A stretch of DNA of 64,000 bases from Cordilura impudica. Lineage: Eukaryota; Arthropoda; Insecta; Diptera; Scathophagidae. Positions 23,610 to 36,142 of this stretch are shown in pieces. The translations under genes were made by a program, and so were the position numbers. Within the stretch, counting starts at the first letter, position 1. Every line of letters begins with the position of its first letter. Location: the NCBI GenBank assembly GCA_963682025.1, contig OY821520.1:3580426-3644425 (forward strand), in the 5' to 3' direction. The notes under the pieces were generated by a model that was not told the DNA's origin, ran no database searches, and was given only the letters and a program-made list of their open reading frames with translations.

Positions 23610-24039
23610 CTTTAAAAAAAAATTTCAATTGTGATATCTGAGTATTTTATTTACAGAGTTTTGTGTGGGAAATTTCATTCGTGAAAAATCAAAAAATAAA
23701 AATGATTTAAAACAAGTAGGAGTGTTAAATTCGACTGTGCCAGTATCTTTGATACGCTCCACTTGCATCTTAAACTCAATATTACAACCAATGTTGGATT
23801 GGGTTTAAGTTCGAATAGCAATTTTTAACCAGGTTTTGTCGTAGGCTGGGGTAGCTTGTCGTGTCCTGGGTCTACTCAATTGCCCTCAAAACCTTAAATA
23901 ATAATACAGTTATTTTTCCCTTTGGCGGGGTTGTATACTAATCTGAATTATTATTATTCTCTTTATAATTACGTAAATATATATATTTCAAATATCGTCT
24001 TATTCAGACCTTCTTGACTTTCCCTTGATGTAACTCGGT

Positions 24040-24295
24040 ACTATTAGTAGTCGTAAGGTGTATCGGTGTTCGGCGACTTACATTGGTGGCAGTCGGTAGT
24101 ATCAGTGGTCGGCTGCTTATATCGGTGGTAGTCGATAGTATCGGTCGTCGGCTGCTTATATCGGTGATAAGAGAATAATGTCGAAAGAGAACAGTCAACC
24201 GAAGTCGCTGTGTAACTAAATACGAACAGTCAGCAGAGACCGCTGTGGAAATATGAACAGTCAACAGAAGTCGCTGTGTAACTAAATACGATGGG
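24040..24295. repeat. Two short tandem repeats side by side
   Basis: First, units of about 38 bp containing GTCGGCTGCTTATATCGGTG (24106-24168, with a weaker third copy upstream). Then three units starting GAACAGTC and containing GTCGCTGTGTAACTAAATAC (from ~24192, 24226 and 24257). GC content is clearly above the surroundings. Could be part of an unrecognised LTR or untranslated region. The minus frame here (24004-24264) is repetitive and not a credible protein. Confidence 0.7.
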
Positions 24296-24799
24296 GATAA
24301 CCGAGGTCGATCACACTTAAACTAATGTGTTAAGATCTATTTTACTTGATAGTAAATTGTCCTTATACGGAACCTAGTCAGTAACTGGACTTAGCTTAGA
24401 GTCTCGTCATTAACCCGACTTGACTCATTTTACCTCTGCCAACCTTGTGTACTTATCTCAGCTAATTTACTAACTGAGTGTGAATCAATAATCACTCATA
24501 GTAATGGTATTTAATGTACTATGGTTGAAGTAGGTAAAGTCGGTTTTTGTATTATTATTAGTGTTGTTATTTCTAATTATATTGATTATGTACGTTGCAT
24601 TTAGCTATGCTACAAATTAGATTTAGAATTAATTAAAAATTGAATTTTTTTCTGTTACTAGAATATAAAACCTATAAGTTCGTTGAGTACTTCAAGGACA
24701 CCATTTTTTTAAATTCATCTTTATTAATTGCATCTTCACATAGGTTTGTGAATTACCAATAAGTTATTCAAATCTTAAAACTAAAACTTAAATATTAAA
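24296..24799. other. No gene seen
   Basis: Moderately complex sequence with no recognisable frame. May belong to the same unknown repeat as 24040-24295. Confidence 0.45.
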
Positions 24800-25213
24800 T
24801 CCAGCCTGTGCTGGACAGAATTTCATTTATTCTATATAGATTTATAGATCTAATGATAAAAATTTTTTTTTTATATACATTTTTCATCCAATTAGATCAG
24901 CAGTCCCCTCTTTCTTAAGTGGTGGTGGATACGATTATTGATTAAGCTTCATACTAGAGGATTCGGGTGAGGCTCTAGCTTTTGCAAATAGGTTGCACTA
25001 TATCTAGTGATTTCGTACTTTACTAGATAAACTTTTAAGTCTCTGTGCAAATGTGAGTTTCTCATGTCCAATGGTGCATGTTTTGGCATCATTGTATTCT
25101 TTCTGTGTCTGAAGCTGAGGCTGTTCCCCATAAATGTATACCATAGCACCAAATATGATTGCAAATCGAGTTATAAATCAAGAGCTTACAATCGAGACTT
25201 AACTCTGAGTTAA

Positions 25214-25365
25214 GCGCCCCGGTAGGTGAGTTGTTAGCGTGCTCGCCTATCATGCGGGGGTTGTGGGTTCGATTCCCACCAGAAGCTTTGGTCTGTCGAT
25301 GCAAAAAAAAAAAACTAGCCAAATAGAATCTGCTTCGGCTTCGCGGAACTAGGCTTAAAAAAAAA
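25214..25365 (+). mobile_element. tRNA-derived SINE, second copy
   Basis: Head GCGCCCCGGTAGGTGAGTTG with an A-box-like segment, CTATCATGCGGG in the anticodon-arm position, perfect B box GGTTCGATTCC (~25266-25276), body with CTAGCCAAATAG, and a final A9 run. The same family as 6817-7022, but plus strand. It interrupts the LINE frame between the thumb and the LSLDCKLLIYNS segment. I could not find a clean target duplication here. Confidence 0.85.
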
Positions 25366-26244
25366 GCTTAGTTCCTGCCAATTAGTCATGTGAATTGGTC
25401 TAATTTCAATTTTATTTGTGTCAATTTAGCGCTTTCTAGGTTAGTCGGCGGTCAAGATGTAGTTCGAGATATTTAACAGAGGAATGTTGAGGTATAGGCT
25501 GGTTCCTAATTCTAATTTGAGGGCATGTCTCCCTTTCTAGGGTAAAAGTTACGTGGATACTATTTTTTAATTTACTCTAATCTCCCAAAATGGTTTTGTA
25601 AAAGAAGAGATACTGTTGAGGGGTTTTCGTGTACGCTTAAAATTGCAGTATCATCCGCAAAAGTCGACGTAAGCATGTTTTCATTTGTTGGCACGTGTGA
25701 TGTGTAAAGCATTAACAGAAGCAGGCCCAAGATACTACCTTGTGGTACACCAGCATGAATTGTCTGTGGAGGGCTTATAAAGTTTTTCTCTCTTATGGAG
25801 AATTTTCTATTAACTATATAGCTCTCCATTAACTTATATGTGTTCGGGATCAACATCTCTTTGACTTTATAAAGGAGTCCCTCGTGCCAAAGTCGTTCGA
25901 AGGCTTGTCTATAAAAAGTGCAGAGCAGTACTTTTTCCCTTCAAAAGTTCTTCTTATGGCATTTACAATTCTCTGAACTTGCTCAGTTTTGCTGTGTTTT
26001 CGCTTGAAACCAAATTGATGTGCTGAAATGACACTATTTTGATCTACGGATATTGTAAGTTTGTTTACCAAAATTCTCTTGAATAATTTTGACAAGTTGG
26101 ACAGTAAACTTATTGGTCTATACGAATCGACCTTTGTGTGATCTTTACCTGGTTTAGGTATCACTGTAACGAGTGAAACTTTCCATTCTGGGGTAAAATG
26201 TTCAAAGCGTATTATAGCATAAAAATAGACAGACTTACTCTTAA

Positions 26245-26618
26245 CTAGCAGATTCCAGGCTTCGAAATTCGAGTGTAAATTCTAGGAAATTTATTTTTTC
26301 ATTAAATAAAGACCCTAAAGGTATTTTTAATCAGTTATAGCCAATTCACAAATCAACACAAAAAACAAATTCATTTTTATTACAAACACGTTAACAAATT
26401 TAATAAACACACACATAGCATTGTATAATATTATGTATGTGTCAGTAGCAACTTTAAATGCAACTTACTCAAAATAAAGGAAAAAATTTTAAAATCTGTA
26501 AATCTGCAAAACCGCTAAAAAGAAATACCTTTCAAATAATATACGTTTGGTCAAAATCGGGATAAGACGGTACAACAAAACATCGGTCACAAGAAATCGC
26601 CTAGCCTATTAATATTAT
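26245..26618 (-). mobile_element. Small non-autonomous Helitron inside the LINE
   Basis: Minus-oriented copy. The 3' end is on the left, CTAG at 26245-26248, preceded (minus sense) by the hairpin region CTCGAATTTCGAAG, followed by host T. The right end stops at AATATTA, short of the terminal TCTATA. LINE coding text continues directly on both sides (…LRVSLSIFMLY before the RT block), so the insertion point is exact. Confidence 0.82.
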
Positions 26619-26999
26619 TCTTAATGATATTCGGGGTAACTCCAAAAACATTTTATTACTGATCGATCGATCCCCGATGTTTTTTTTGGGGTTTAAATCA
26701 ACAATAGCCTTTCGACCTCTTAAATCTCAAAGCGAAGGTACACTGCTCTATGCTGTGAAGTAACAGGTGGCAACTCATTAATAGAACTAGGGGGTTATAT
26801 TTGGAGTAAAAACTTTTTTTAGATGTTCCATAAACAGATCGCCCTTTTCTTTGTCATTTCTAGGCCATCCTGCACTTTCCTTTCTTAGAGGAGGCTTGCA
26901 TACAACAGGTCTTTTAAAGAGTAATCAGTTTTTTCTCTTGGATCCAGTTTTTCATGATATTTATTCTATTTTTGGTTTCAGTATTTTGTTGCGTATTTA

Positions 27000-27639
27000 A
27001 TATTTTTTAGTATTGTTTTACAATGCCGACGCTTGGAGTCCGTTATATTGCACTCAAACTTTTTAACACTCTAAATTGACTCATCTATGAGATCTATCTT
27101 GTTTGTGTAATTTCGTGTTAATAAATTCTCTATGGGATTGAGATCTGGTGATTGGGCTGGCCAATCCAAAACATTAACTGTATTGTAGCCATTCGGTTAC
27201 AAACTTGGAGGTGCGTTTTTGGTCAATGTCTTGTTTGAACTTCAGACCAAGGGCATATTTTCCTCCACGTATGGATATATTACATCATTTGGAATTTGCC
27301 TGTATCTAATTCCAGTTAGTGTACATTTTAGTATATGAATTGGACCCATTCCTTGTTCCAAAATGCAGGCCCATACGGTAATATTGCCACCGCCAAAGTT
27401 AACAGTTATTTGTATATTTTAGACATCAGACAAACGTTCTTCCATCGTGGCTTTTTAAGTTAAACTTCGACTCATCTTAAAAGAGAACAGTATTCACATT
27501 CTGTAGGAACCAGTTTATGTGTTCTTTAGCAAAATTTATGCGAGCTAGACGATTTTTCTCTAATATCAGTGGTTTCTTCACAGGACGATAACAACCAAGA
27601 TCGGCCCGAATTGCTCGTCGGGAAAGAGTTCGAGCACAT
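27000..27639 (-). pseudogene. Tc1-like transposase, C-terminal part (DDE core)
   Basis: Minus-strand frames, joined across several breaks, give RRAIRADLG, KKPLILEKNRLARINFAKEH, DESKFNL (first catalytic Asp), a GGNITVWACI-type block, then WPAQSPDLNPIENLL, in which the second Asp region and the final Glu of the DD34E signature are recognisable. Several stops and frameshifts, so inactive. The N-terminus lies beyond the DINE at 28430-28632. Confidence 0.85.
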
Positions 27640-28413
27640 AATTATACCCTATACCACCATGTGGTTTGGGTATAATGACAAAAATATTTGACCTAGACCC
27701 ATCTTTTATTATACCGATCGACTCAGGATCACTGTCTGATTCGATTTAGCGATGTCCGTCCGTCCGTCCGTCCGTCTGTGTGTCCATGTGTAACTTGTAA
27801 TCAAACTACAGGTCGCAAATATGAATATATTTTGATGAAATTTGGTATGTAAGCTTCTACCGGCCATAGGATGAACGCTATTGAAATTGGTGAAATTCGG
27901 TCGATGTTCAGACCTAGTCCCCCTAGACTCCTATGAAATCGACATAAATTGCCATAAGATCCAAATTATCATATAGATCTCAGTCAAATTGGGTTTGTAT
28001 GTGTTTATTATATCCATTAATCAGTAGTCCAAAAATAATCCCTATATAACAATTCTTAGTCATAGGCCCCATATAGAGCTGCTTCTCGATCTTCACTTAA
28101 ATCTATCAAAAACAAAAATATTGCACAGATTTTTCTCAAATTTGTTTTGTATTAATATTTTCAAAATGTAAGTGACTTTACCGAATATGGTCAGGATCGG
28201 TCCATATTCCGACCTAGTCCCCATTATAAAAATAACATCCGTTATGAACTTTTTCATATCTGCAGCCAAAAAAAAAAAAAAAAAAAATAATAACAAATTT
28301 GGTTTATGCTAATTTTCTATATCGAATTAGCTGAATCGAAGAGATAGGGTTCCTAAACCATGGTATAGGGTATCATATAATCGGTCTAGGTGGACTATAA
28401 TTTCTTACTTGTT
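27640..28413 (+). mobile_element. DINE-like element, copy F, inside the Tc1 gene
   Basis: Begins ATTATACCCTATACCACCAT, has (GTCC)5, and ends TCGGTCTAGGTGGACTA-TAATTTCTTACTTGTT. The Tc1 reading resumes on both sides. Its palindrome carries mismatches, so it is not very recent. Confidence 0.85.
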
Positions 28414-28429
28414 TTAGTTTCAGATTGTT

Positions 28430-28632
28430 AACGACCTCTTTAGGTAGCATTTTTGGACATATTTTAAATTCCATTGCTATTAAATTGTCCTGTCTGCTGC
28501 CGTACCTCTTTCACGATATTGCTTGATAATTTTTAAAATTATGGATTTATTGAATTGCTTTTGCTTAAGATCGGGAGTAAAATTATTTAATATTCTGGCT
28601 TTTAACTCTTCACAAAACTTCATTCTTGCCAT
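28430..28632 (-). pseudogene. Tc1-like transposase, N-terminal helix-turn-helix part
   Basis: Starts at Met 28632 (MARMKFCEELKARIL) and shows a helix-turn-helix-like segment ILKIIKQYRERGTAADRT, typical of Tc1 DNA-binding N-termini. It is separated from the catalytic core by the DINE at 27640-28413. Confidence 0.72.
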
Positions 28633-28739
28633 TATTTCATATAAATTAATTAATAGATTTAAGCATTGAAATATACAATCGAGTTTAAAAAACAGTTGAA
28701 AGGTTAAGATTTTATACTTTTTCTTCACACCATCTTCTA

Positions 28740-29861
28740 TTTTTTTCCGTTTATCTATTTATTTGAATTTTGATAAAAATACATAATTATAGAACTTAGC
28801 ACGAAATTATTAAAAAACAAAATTGTCCAATTTAGAATTTTGGAGGTTTCCAATGTATTGTCATTCCGCAAATTTAGTACAAAAACATTTGAAGGTGTAA
28901 CTAAAGTTTTCTTATAAGTACTTTTTTTTATTTCAAATAAATAAAACGTTTTTGAATGAAATGCATTATTTTTAAATATGTTGAGCATTTTCTTCTCAAT
29001 TTTTGCCATAAAAAAAAAAATACAGAATTGCAAAATATAAATTGAAACCTCTGCCCACCACTAGGCGACCTTATAAACTAACATATATATTTCTTCTTGT
29101 CGGCCACATATTTCACAGCGGAAATTGTTAATTACAATTCTCGTTTGAAATAAAAATAAATCTAATTTAAAAAAAGGTAAAAAGGCGCTTTATTCATTTA
29201 TACGAGTACAATCCTATTGTTGCTTTGATTCGTTAAAGTTTTGTTTTTATTTCATAATTGACTGAAATTACTAAAATCAACTCAAACATACAAACAGTAA
29301 TTAAAATTTCAATTTGCATTTCTGCCCCCACTCGTATGTGTTTAATCAATCGTAACAACGCTTTATTTACATAATCTGTTTGTATATTTACATTTAACTG
29401 TTACTCTCAAAATGTCAAAGTTCACATTTGTTATAACTGTTGTTAAAACGAATAAAGGGAACAGTAGTTAATTTGTTTTGCTTTTATGGAATGTTAACAG
29501 CATTTACGTGTTTATATTTTTATAATTTGCTTAAAGTAACAAAACGAAACATAAAAAGCTGTTTTTAAGGTCTGTTCAAATACAGAAAAGTTTTATCATT
29601 AATAGAGATTGGGATAACATAATCATTATTAAGCTTTTCTTTTCTCTTAGTAACCGAGAATATTTAAGAGCTAAGCGAGTAAACTTTAGAGCTTTAAGAA
29701 ACAGGCTTCAGAACTTTTTATTTATATACCCCCAAAAAAGCTTTAAATTTTCTAAGTGTGTTCTTAAACCAAGAAAATTGCTTTTTTTGCTTAAGTTTAA
29801 CAGATGGCGCTATTTAACTGAAAATCTGTGATGTGAAGAATCCTAAATATAATAAATACAA
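28740..29861. other. No gene seen
   Basis: AT-rich. The minus frame 28755-29033 (92 residues, Lys/Phe/Asn rich) has no recognisable motif. Possible remains of the Tc1 terminal repeat at the left edge. Confidence 0.45.
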
Positions 29862-30367
29862 TTAAGAAAATTAATGTCGGTTTAGATCTCTATACGATAC
29901 CCTAAACCATGAGTTTAGTGAAAGGGGTCGTACGTTCAACTAACTGAATATAGAAAATAAGAATAAATCAAATTTTAATGGCATTGTTAGAAATTTGTTA
30001 GATGACGACACGAAGAAGTTCATATAAGATGCTATTTTTATTTGATTGAAAAATGGACCGATCATGACCGTATTTGGTAAAGTCATCAAATTTGAGAAAA
30101 AACTGTGCAATATATTTGCTTTTGGATGGATTTAAGTGAAGATCGCGAAGAATGTTATTTATATATGTTTTGATTTTAGGGGAATTTAAGTCGATCTCAA
30201 GGGGGTCGTATGGGTCGTTCAAATATATTCATATTTGCGATATAGTTTGACTACAGTGTTTAAATGGATACAGCGATGGACAGAAAGATGGACATCACTA
30301 GATTAACTCGATAAAGACTAGGTCAGATATTTTTGTTAGTTACGAATATCAACACAAATCCATTATG
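29862..30367 (-). mobile_element. DINE-like element, copy G, deleted and diverged
   Basis: Starts ATTAAGAAAATTAATGTCGG (palindrome worn) and keeps AGATAATT/GGATTT blocks, the GGACAGAAAGATGGACATC tract region and a CACAAATCCATTATG end. About 280 bp of the middle is missing. It directly joins the A-rich copy on its right. Confidence 0.65.
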
Positions 30368-31530
30368 AAAAACATGAAATATGAAAAATAGAAATGAAAT
30401 AAAAAATGAAAAATAAAAAAATAACAAGTAAGATATTATAGTCGGTCTAAGCCGACTATATGATACCCTTTACCATGGTTTAGACAGCCTATCTCTTCGG
30501 TCCAACTAATTCGATATAGAAAATAAGCACAAATCGAATTTGAGTGGCATTGTTATTAATTTTTTTTGGCTGCAGATATGAAAGAGTCTATATCAGATGC
30601 TATATTTATATGGGGACTAGGTCGAAATGTCGACCGATCCTGACCATATTTGGTAAAGTCACTTATATATAAATCTGTGCAATATTTTTGTTTTTTGATG
30701 GATTTAAGTGAAGATCAGGAAGCAGCTCTATATGTGGCCTATGATTAAGAATTGTCCTATAGGGATTATTTTTGGACTACAGTTTAGCGGTTATAATAAA
30801 CACATATAAACCCAATTTGACTGAGACTTATATGATAATTTGGATCTTATGGCAATTTATGTCAATTTCATAGGGATCATTTGTATGGGGAATAGGTCTG
30901 AACATGGGCCTATCATCCTATGGCCGATAAGAACTTATATAACAAATTTCATCAAAATATATTCATATTTGCAACCTGTAGTTTGATTACAAGGTTTACA
31001 TGGGCACACAGACGGACGGACAGACGGATGGACATTGCTAAATCGACTCAGAAAATGATTCCGAGTCGATCCGTATAATTAAAAATGGGTCTAGGACAAT
31101 TATTTTTGGTAGTTACAAGCAGCAGCACAAAGTCATTATACCCAAACCACATAGTGGTATAGGGTATAAAAATGAAAAATGAAAAACGAGAAATGAAAAA
31201 AGACAAATAGAAAATGAAAAATAAAAAATGAAAACTAAAAAATGAAAAATGTAAAATGAAAAATAAAAAACTTAAAAGTAAAAAATGAAAAATGAAAAAC
31301 GAAAAATGAAAAATGAAAATTAAAAAATGAAAAATAAATGTATTAAAAATGAAAAACAAAAATGAAGAATTAAAATAAAATAAAAAATGAAAAACGAAAA
31401 ATTAAAAATTATTTAATAGTAAATATTTTTATATGAGCAGAGTCCCTGCAGTTGGTTGCTATAAGTCATAGATAGATGACGCTTTCTGTCTGATTTTAAA
31501 AAGGTGCCATAAAGAAATCTTTAATTACAA
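30368..31530 (+). mobile_element. A-rich element family copy, left end missing
   Basis: AAAAATG/AAAAATA 7-mers interrupted by a DINE (30423-31172), then the conserved right block: ATTTTTATATGAGCAGAGTC, CCCTGCAGTTGGTTGCTATA, GATGACGCTTTCTGTCTGAT and CTTTAATTAC (31400-31530). The terminal GATGTTTACACATC part is cut off. Non-coding; the FIFHFSFF-type frame on the minus strand is only the translated repeat. Confidence 0.75.
30423..31172 (-). mobile_element. DINE-like element, copy H
   Basis: From AACAAGTAAGATATTATAGT with GTCGGTCTAAGCCGACTATA to CACATAGTGGTATAGGGTAT plus AAAAA. Minus orientation within the A-rich plus strand. Slight internal deletion. Confidence 0.85.
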
Positions 31531-31858
31531 GAATCTGGAATAAATGTACTAAGTTTCATAAATATAAATAAAGAAATCCAATAAAGAATGCAATTCTTAC
31601 TAAATATTTGTAAGCAAATTTTTTCGGTGCAGAAAAAATATTAAAAAGAATAGAATTTTGAACAGAAGAAAATGTTTATTTAAGTAAATAAAACAAAAAT
31701 ATTTAGAATTGATCAACATGTTTGAAAACTTCGTAATCCGAATGAAAAAGTAATTGTTTAAACAGTCTAAGCAATTGCATAATATGAATCAACAATATCA
31801 TATGTTTTTTTCAGTGTTCAACTTGAATTAAACAAAAACAAAATAACAAAAAAAAATA
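31531..31858. other. No gene seen
   Basis: 328 bp of AT-rich sequence between two oppositely oriented A-rich copies. Confidence 0.5.
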
Positions 31859-32322
31859 TCATATGAGAGATCCTATCGGAGATGTGTAAACATATAGTTA
31901 TTAAAGATTTTTTTATGGCACTTTTTTAAAATCAAACAGACAAACTACAGCAAGGGCTGTACTAATTTAAAAGTATTTATTATTATATACTATTCCAACT
32001 GGTTAATTTTTAATTTTTCGTTTTTCATTTTTAATCTTTAATTTTTCACTTTAAATTTTTTATTTTTGATTTTTCATTTTTAATTTTTATTTTTCATTTT
32101 TCAATTTTAATTTTTTATATTTCATTTTTGTTTTTAATTTTTCATTTTTCATTTCTCATTTTTCATTTTTAATTTTTTATTTTTAGTTCTTAATTTTTCT
32201 TTTCATTTTTCATTTTTCTTTTTCATTTTTCGTATTTCGTATTTCATTTTTCATTTTTCTTTTTCATTTTTCATTTTTCCTTTTTCCTTTTTCATTTTTC
32301 ATTTTTCATTTTTCATTTTTCA

Positions 32323-33110
32323 TTTTTATACCCTATACCACTATGTGGTTTGGGTATAATGACTTTGTGCTGCTGTTTGTAACAACCAAAAATATTTGAC
32401 CTAGACCCATCTTTAATTATACCGATCGAATGAGAATCACTTTCTGAGTTGATTTAACAATGTCCGTCCGTCCGTCCGTCCGTCCGTCTGTGTGTCCATG
32501 TAAACCTTGTAATCAAACTGCAGGTCGCAAATATGAATATATTTTGATGAAATATGGTATATAAGCTTTTATCGGCCATGGGATGAACGCTATTGAAATT
32601 GGTGAGAATCGGTCCATGTTCAGACCTAGCCCTTATACAAATTACCCACATGAAATCGACATAAATTGCCATCAGATCCAAATTGTCATATAGATCTTAC
32701 TCAAATTGGGTTTGTATGCGTTCATTACATCCATTAATGAGTTGTCCAAAATTTATCCCTTTGACCCCATATAGAGCTGCTTCCCGATCTTCACTTAAAT
32801 CTATTAAAAACAAAAATATTGCACTGATTCTTCTCAAATTTTGTTTGTATATATATTTGCAAAATACAAGAGACTTTACCAAACATGATCAGGATCGCTC
32901 CATTTTTGGACCTAGTCCCTATACAGATATAGCATCCGATATGATCTTTTTCATATCTGCAGCCAAAAAAATTAATATAAATCCCACTCAAATTTGGTTT
33001 TTGCTTATTTTCTATGTCCAGTTAGTTGGGCCTAAGACATAGGGTTTCTAAACGCATGGTATAGGGTATCGTATAGTCGGTCTAGACCGACTATAATTTT
33101 CTTACTTGTT
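32323..33110 (+). mobile_element. DINE-like element, copy I
   Basis: Well preserved: TTTTTATACCCTATACCACT start, (GTCC)6, and TAGTCGGTCTAGACCGACTA followed by TAATTTTCTTACTTGTT. The subterminal inverted repeat ATACCCTATACCA / TGGTATAGGGTAT is exact. It lies inside T-rich 7-mers. Confidence 0.9.
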
Positions 33111-33320
33111 TATTTTTCATTTTTCATTTTTCATTTTTAATTTTTCATTTTTCATATATCATTTTTCTTTTTCATTTTTCATTTTCAGATTTCTTTTTAA
33201 TTTTTCATTTTTCATATTTCAATTTTTCATTTTTCATTTTTAATTTTTCATTTTTTATATTTTATTTTTAATTTTTTAATTTTCTTTTATTTTTATTTAT
33301 TTTCATACATCATTTTTCAT

Positions 33321-34120
33321 TTTTATACCCTATACCACTATGTGGTTTGGGTATAATGACTTTGTGCTGCTGTTTGTAACAACCAAAAATATTCGTCCTA
33401 GACCCATCTTTAATTATACCGATCGACTCAGAATCACTTTTTGAGTTGAAATAGCAATGTCCGTCCGTCCGTCCGTCCGTCCGTCCGTCTGTGTGTCCAT
33501 GTAAAGTTTGTAATCAAACTGGAGGTCGCAAATATGAATATATTTTGACGAAATTTGGTATATAAGATTTTGTCGGCCATAGGATGAACGCTGTTGAAAT
33601 TGGTGAGAATTGGTCCATGTTCAGACCTAGCCCCCATACAAAATACTCCTATGAAATCAACATAAATTGCCATTAGATCCAAATTATCATATAAATCTTA
33701 GTCAAATTGGGTTTGTATGTGTTTATTACATCCATTAATCAGTAGTCAAAAATGATCCCTATGGGACAATTCTTAGTCATAGGCCCCATATAGAGCTGCT
33801 TCCCGATCTTCACTTAAATCTATCAAAAAACAAAAATATTGCACAGATTTTTCTCAAATTTGGTTTGTATATATTTTTCAAAGACTTTACCAAATATGAT
33901 CAGGATCGGTCCATTTTTCGACCTAGTCCCCATATAAATATAGTATCCGATATGAACTTTTTCATATCTGCAGCGAAAAAAATTAATAAAAATGCCACTC
34001 AAATTTGGTTTATTCTTATTCACTACATCCAATTAGTTGGACCGAAGAGATAGGGCATCTAAACCATGGTATATGGTATCGTATAGTCGGGCTAGACCGA
34101 CTATAATTTTCTTACTTGTT
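33321..34120 (+). mobile_element. DINE-like element, copy J
   Basis: Same plan as copy I, with (GTCC)7 and one mismatch in the palindrome (GTCGGGCTAGACCGAC). Flanked by T-rich 7-mers. Confidence 0.9.
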
Positions 34121-35099
34121 TTTCTTTTCTCATTTTGCATTTTTCATTTTTCACTTTTTATTATTCATTTTTCGTTTTTCGTTTTTAATTTTTAATTTTT
34201 TATTTTTCATTTTTAATTTTTTATTTTTCATTTGTCATATTTCATGTTTCATTTTTCATTTTTTATTTTTCATTTGTCGTATTTCGTCTTTCATTTTTCA
34301 TTTTTAATTTTTCGTATTTCGTATTTCATTTCTAATTTTTCTCTTCATTTTTCCTATTTCATTTTTCATTTTTTATTTTTCATTTTTCATTTTTCATTTT
34401 TCACTTTTCATTTTTCAAATTTCATTTTTCGTATTTCGTATTCAATTTTTCATTTTTCTTTTTCATTTTTCATATTTCATTTTTCATATTTAATTTTTCA
34501 TTTTTCTTTTTCATTTTTCATTTTTCGTATTTCGTATTTCATTTTTCATTTTTCCCTTCATTTTTCATTTTTCACTTTTCATTTTTCAGATTTCATTTTT
34601 CGTATTTCGTATTTCATTTTTCTTTTTCATTTTTCAAATTTCATATTTCATTTTAAATTTTTCATTTTTCATTTTTTATTTTTTATTTTCAATTTTCATA
34701 TTTCATTTTTTATTTTTCTTTTTCATTTTTAATTTTTCATTTCTTATTTTTCATTTTTCATTTGTCTTCATTTTTTATTTTGCATTTTTCAGTTTTCATT
34801 TTTCGTATTTCATATTTAATTTTTTATTTTTCACTTTTCTTTTTCATTTTTCATCTTTTATATTTCATATTTAATTTTTCACTTTTGATTTTTTATTTTT
34901 CATTTTTATTTTTTTTTTCAGTTTTCAGTTTTCTTTTTCATTTTTTATTTTTCATTTAAATTTTTAAGTTTTTATTTTTCAGTTTTCATTTTTTATTTTT
35001 TATTTTTCATTTTTTATTTTTCATTTTTTATTTTTCATTTGTCATTTTTCATTTTTCATGTTTCATTTTTTATTTTTCATTTTTCATTTCTCATATTTC

Positions 35100-35925
35100 A
35101 TTTTTATACCCTATACCACTATGTGGTTTGGGTATAATGACTTTGTACTGCTGTTTGTAACTATCAAAAATATTTGACCTAGACCCATCTTTTATTATAC
35201 CGATCGAATCAGAATCACTATCAGAATCACTATCTGATTCGATTTAACGATGTCCGTCCGTCCGTCCGTCCGTCCGTCCGTCCGTCCGTCTGTGTGTCCA
35301 TGTAAAGCTTGTAATCAAACTGCAGGTCGCAACTATGAATATATTTTGATGAAATTTGGTATATAAGCTTTTATCGGCCTTGGGATGCACGCTATTGAAA
35401 TTGGCGAGAATCGGTCCATGTTCAGACCTAGCCCCCATACAAATGACCCTTATGAAATCGACTTAAATTGCCATAAGATCCAAATTATCATACAAATCTT
35501 AGTCAAATTGGGTTTGTATGTGTTTATTATATCCATTAATCAGTAGGCCAAAAATGATCCCTATGGGACAACTCTTAGTCATAGGCCCCATATAGAGCTG
35601 CTTCCCGATCTTCACTTAAATCTATCAAAAAACAAAAATATTGCACGGATTCTTCTCAAATTTTGTTTGTATATATTTTTGCAAAATACTTTACCAAACA
35701 TGATCAGGATCGGTCCATTTTTGGGTCTAGTCCCCATATAGATATAGCATCCGATATGAACTTTTTCATATCTGCAGCCAAAAAAATTAATAAAAATCCC
35801 ACTCAAATTTGGTTTATGCTTATTTTCTATATCCAGTTAGATGGGCCTGAGGGATAGGGTCTTTAAACGCATAGTATAGGGTAGCATATAGTCGGTCTAG
35901 ACCGACTATAATTTTCTTACTTGTT
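35100..35925 (+). mobile_element. DINE-like element, copy K
   Basis: Full-length copy with the longest tract, (GTCC)9, a small duplication TCAGAATCACTATC just before it (~35207-35233), and an intact 20-bp palindrome. Among the youngest copies by appearance. Confidence 0.9.
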
Positions 35926-36142
35926 CGTATTGAGTTTGTTACTTTTAATTTTTCTGTTTTCATTTTTCACTTTTGGTTTTTCATTTTTAATTTTTAATTT
36001 TTCATTTTTTTTAATTTTTAATTTTTTATTTTTCATTTTTCATGTTTAATTTTTCATTTATCATTTTTTATTTTTCAAAATGTTTTTATCTTCATTTTAT
36101 CCCAAATGAAATAGATTTCTACTCCCCTGAGCGTATACATTA

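Larger units (their letters stand above)
24800..26999 (-). pseudogene. Jockey-like LINE ORF2 remnant, cut by a SINE and a Helitron
   Basis: Read on the minus strand: a pre-RT linker (DPREKTDYSLK, PPLRK; 26990-26800), then RT text IPKPGKDHTKVDSYRPISLL (26164), QFGFKRKHSKTEQ, the GVPQGSILG block and the catalytic FADD (25650-25661), a thumb segment with HSSVKYLELHLDRRLT, and the C-terminus WCYGIHLWGTAS and HPNPLV. This is the order of a Jockey-clade reverse transcriptase. Frame breaks are frequent, for example near 25850. Helitron 26245-26618 separates linker and RT, and SINE 25214-25365 splits the thumb. The endonuclease domain is absent. The left boundary in the 3' UTR is approximate. Confidence 0.85.
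31859..36142 (-). mobile_element. A-rich element family copy, nearly complete, with three DINE insertions
   Basis: The left end shows the outer block, GATGTGTAAACATATAGTTA, TTATGGCACTTTTTTAAAAT and a GCAAGGGCTGTACTAAT block. Long runs of CATTTTT, TATTTTT and CGTATTT 7-mers follow. The right end (36105-36142) reads TTTCTACTCCCCTGAGCGTA-TACATT, the reverse of the family's other end. DINEs sit at 32323, 33321 and 35100, all plus. This is the best view of a whole element: ~1.9 kb without the DINEs. No protein; FHFSFFIFHF frames are translated repeat. Confidence 0.78.

Noticed and set aside
28755..29033. 92-residue minus frame
   Set aside because: Low-complexity Lys/Asn/Phe composition typical of AT-rich non-coding DNA.
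31048..34959. FHFSFFIFHF-type frames in the A/T-rich arrays (also near 41663, 42743, 56264 and 56586)
   Set aside because: They are translations of CATTTTT/TATTTTT 7-mers, not membrane proteins.
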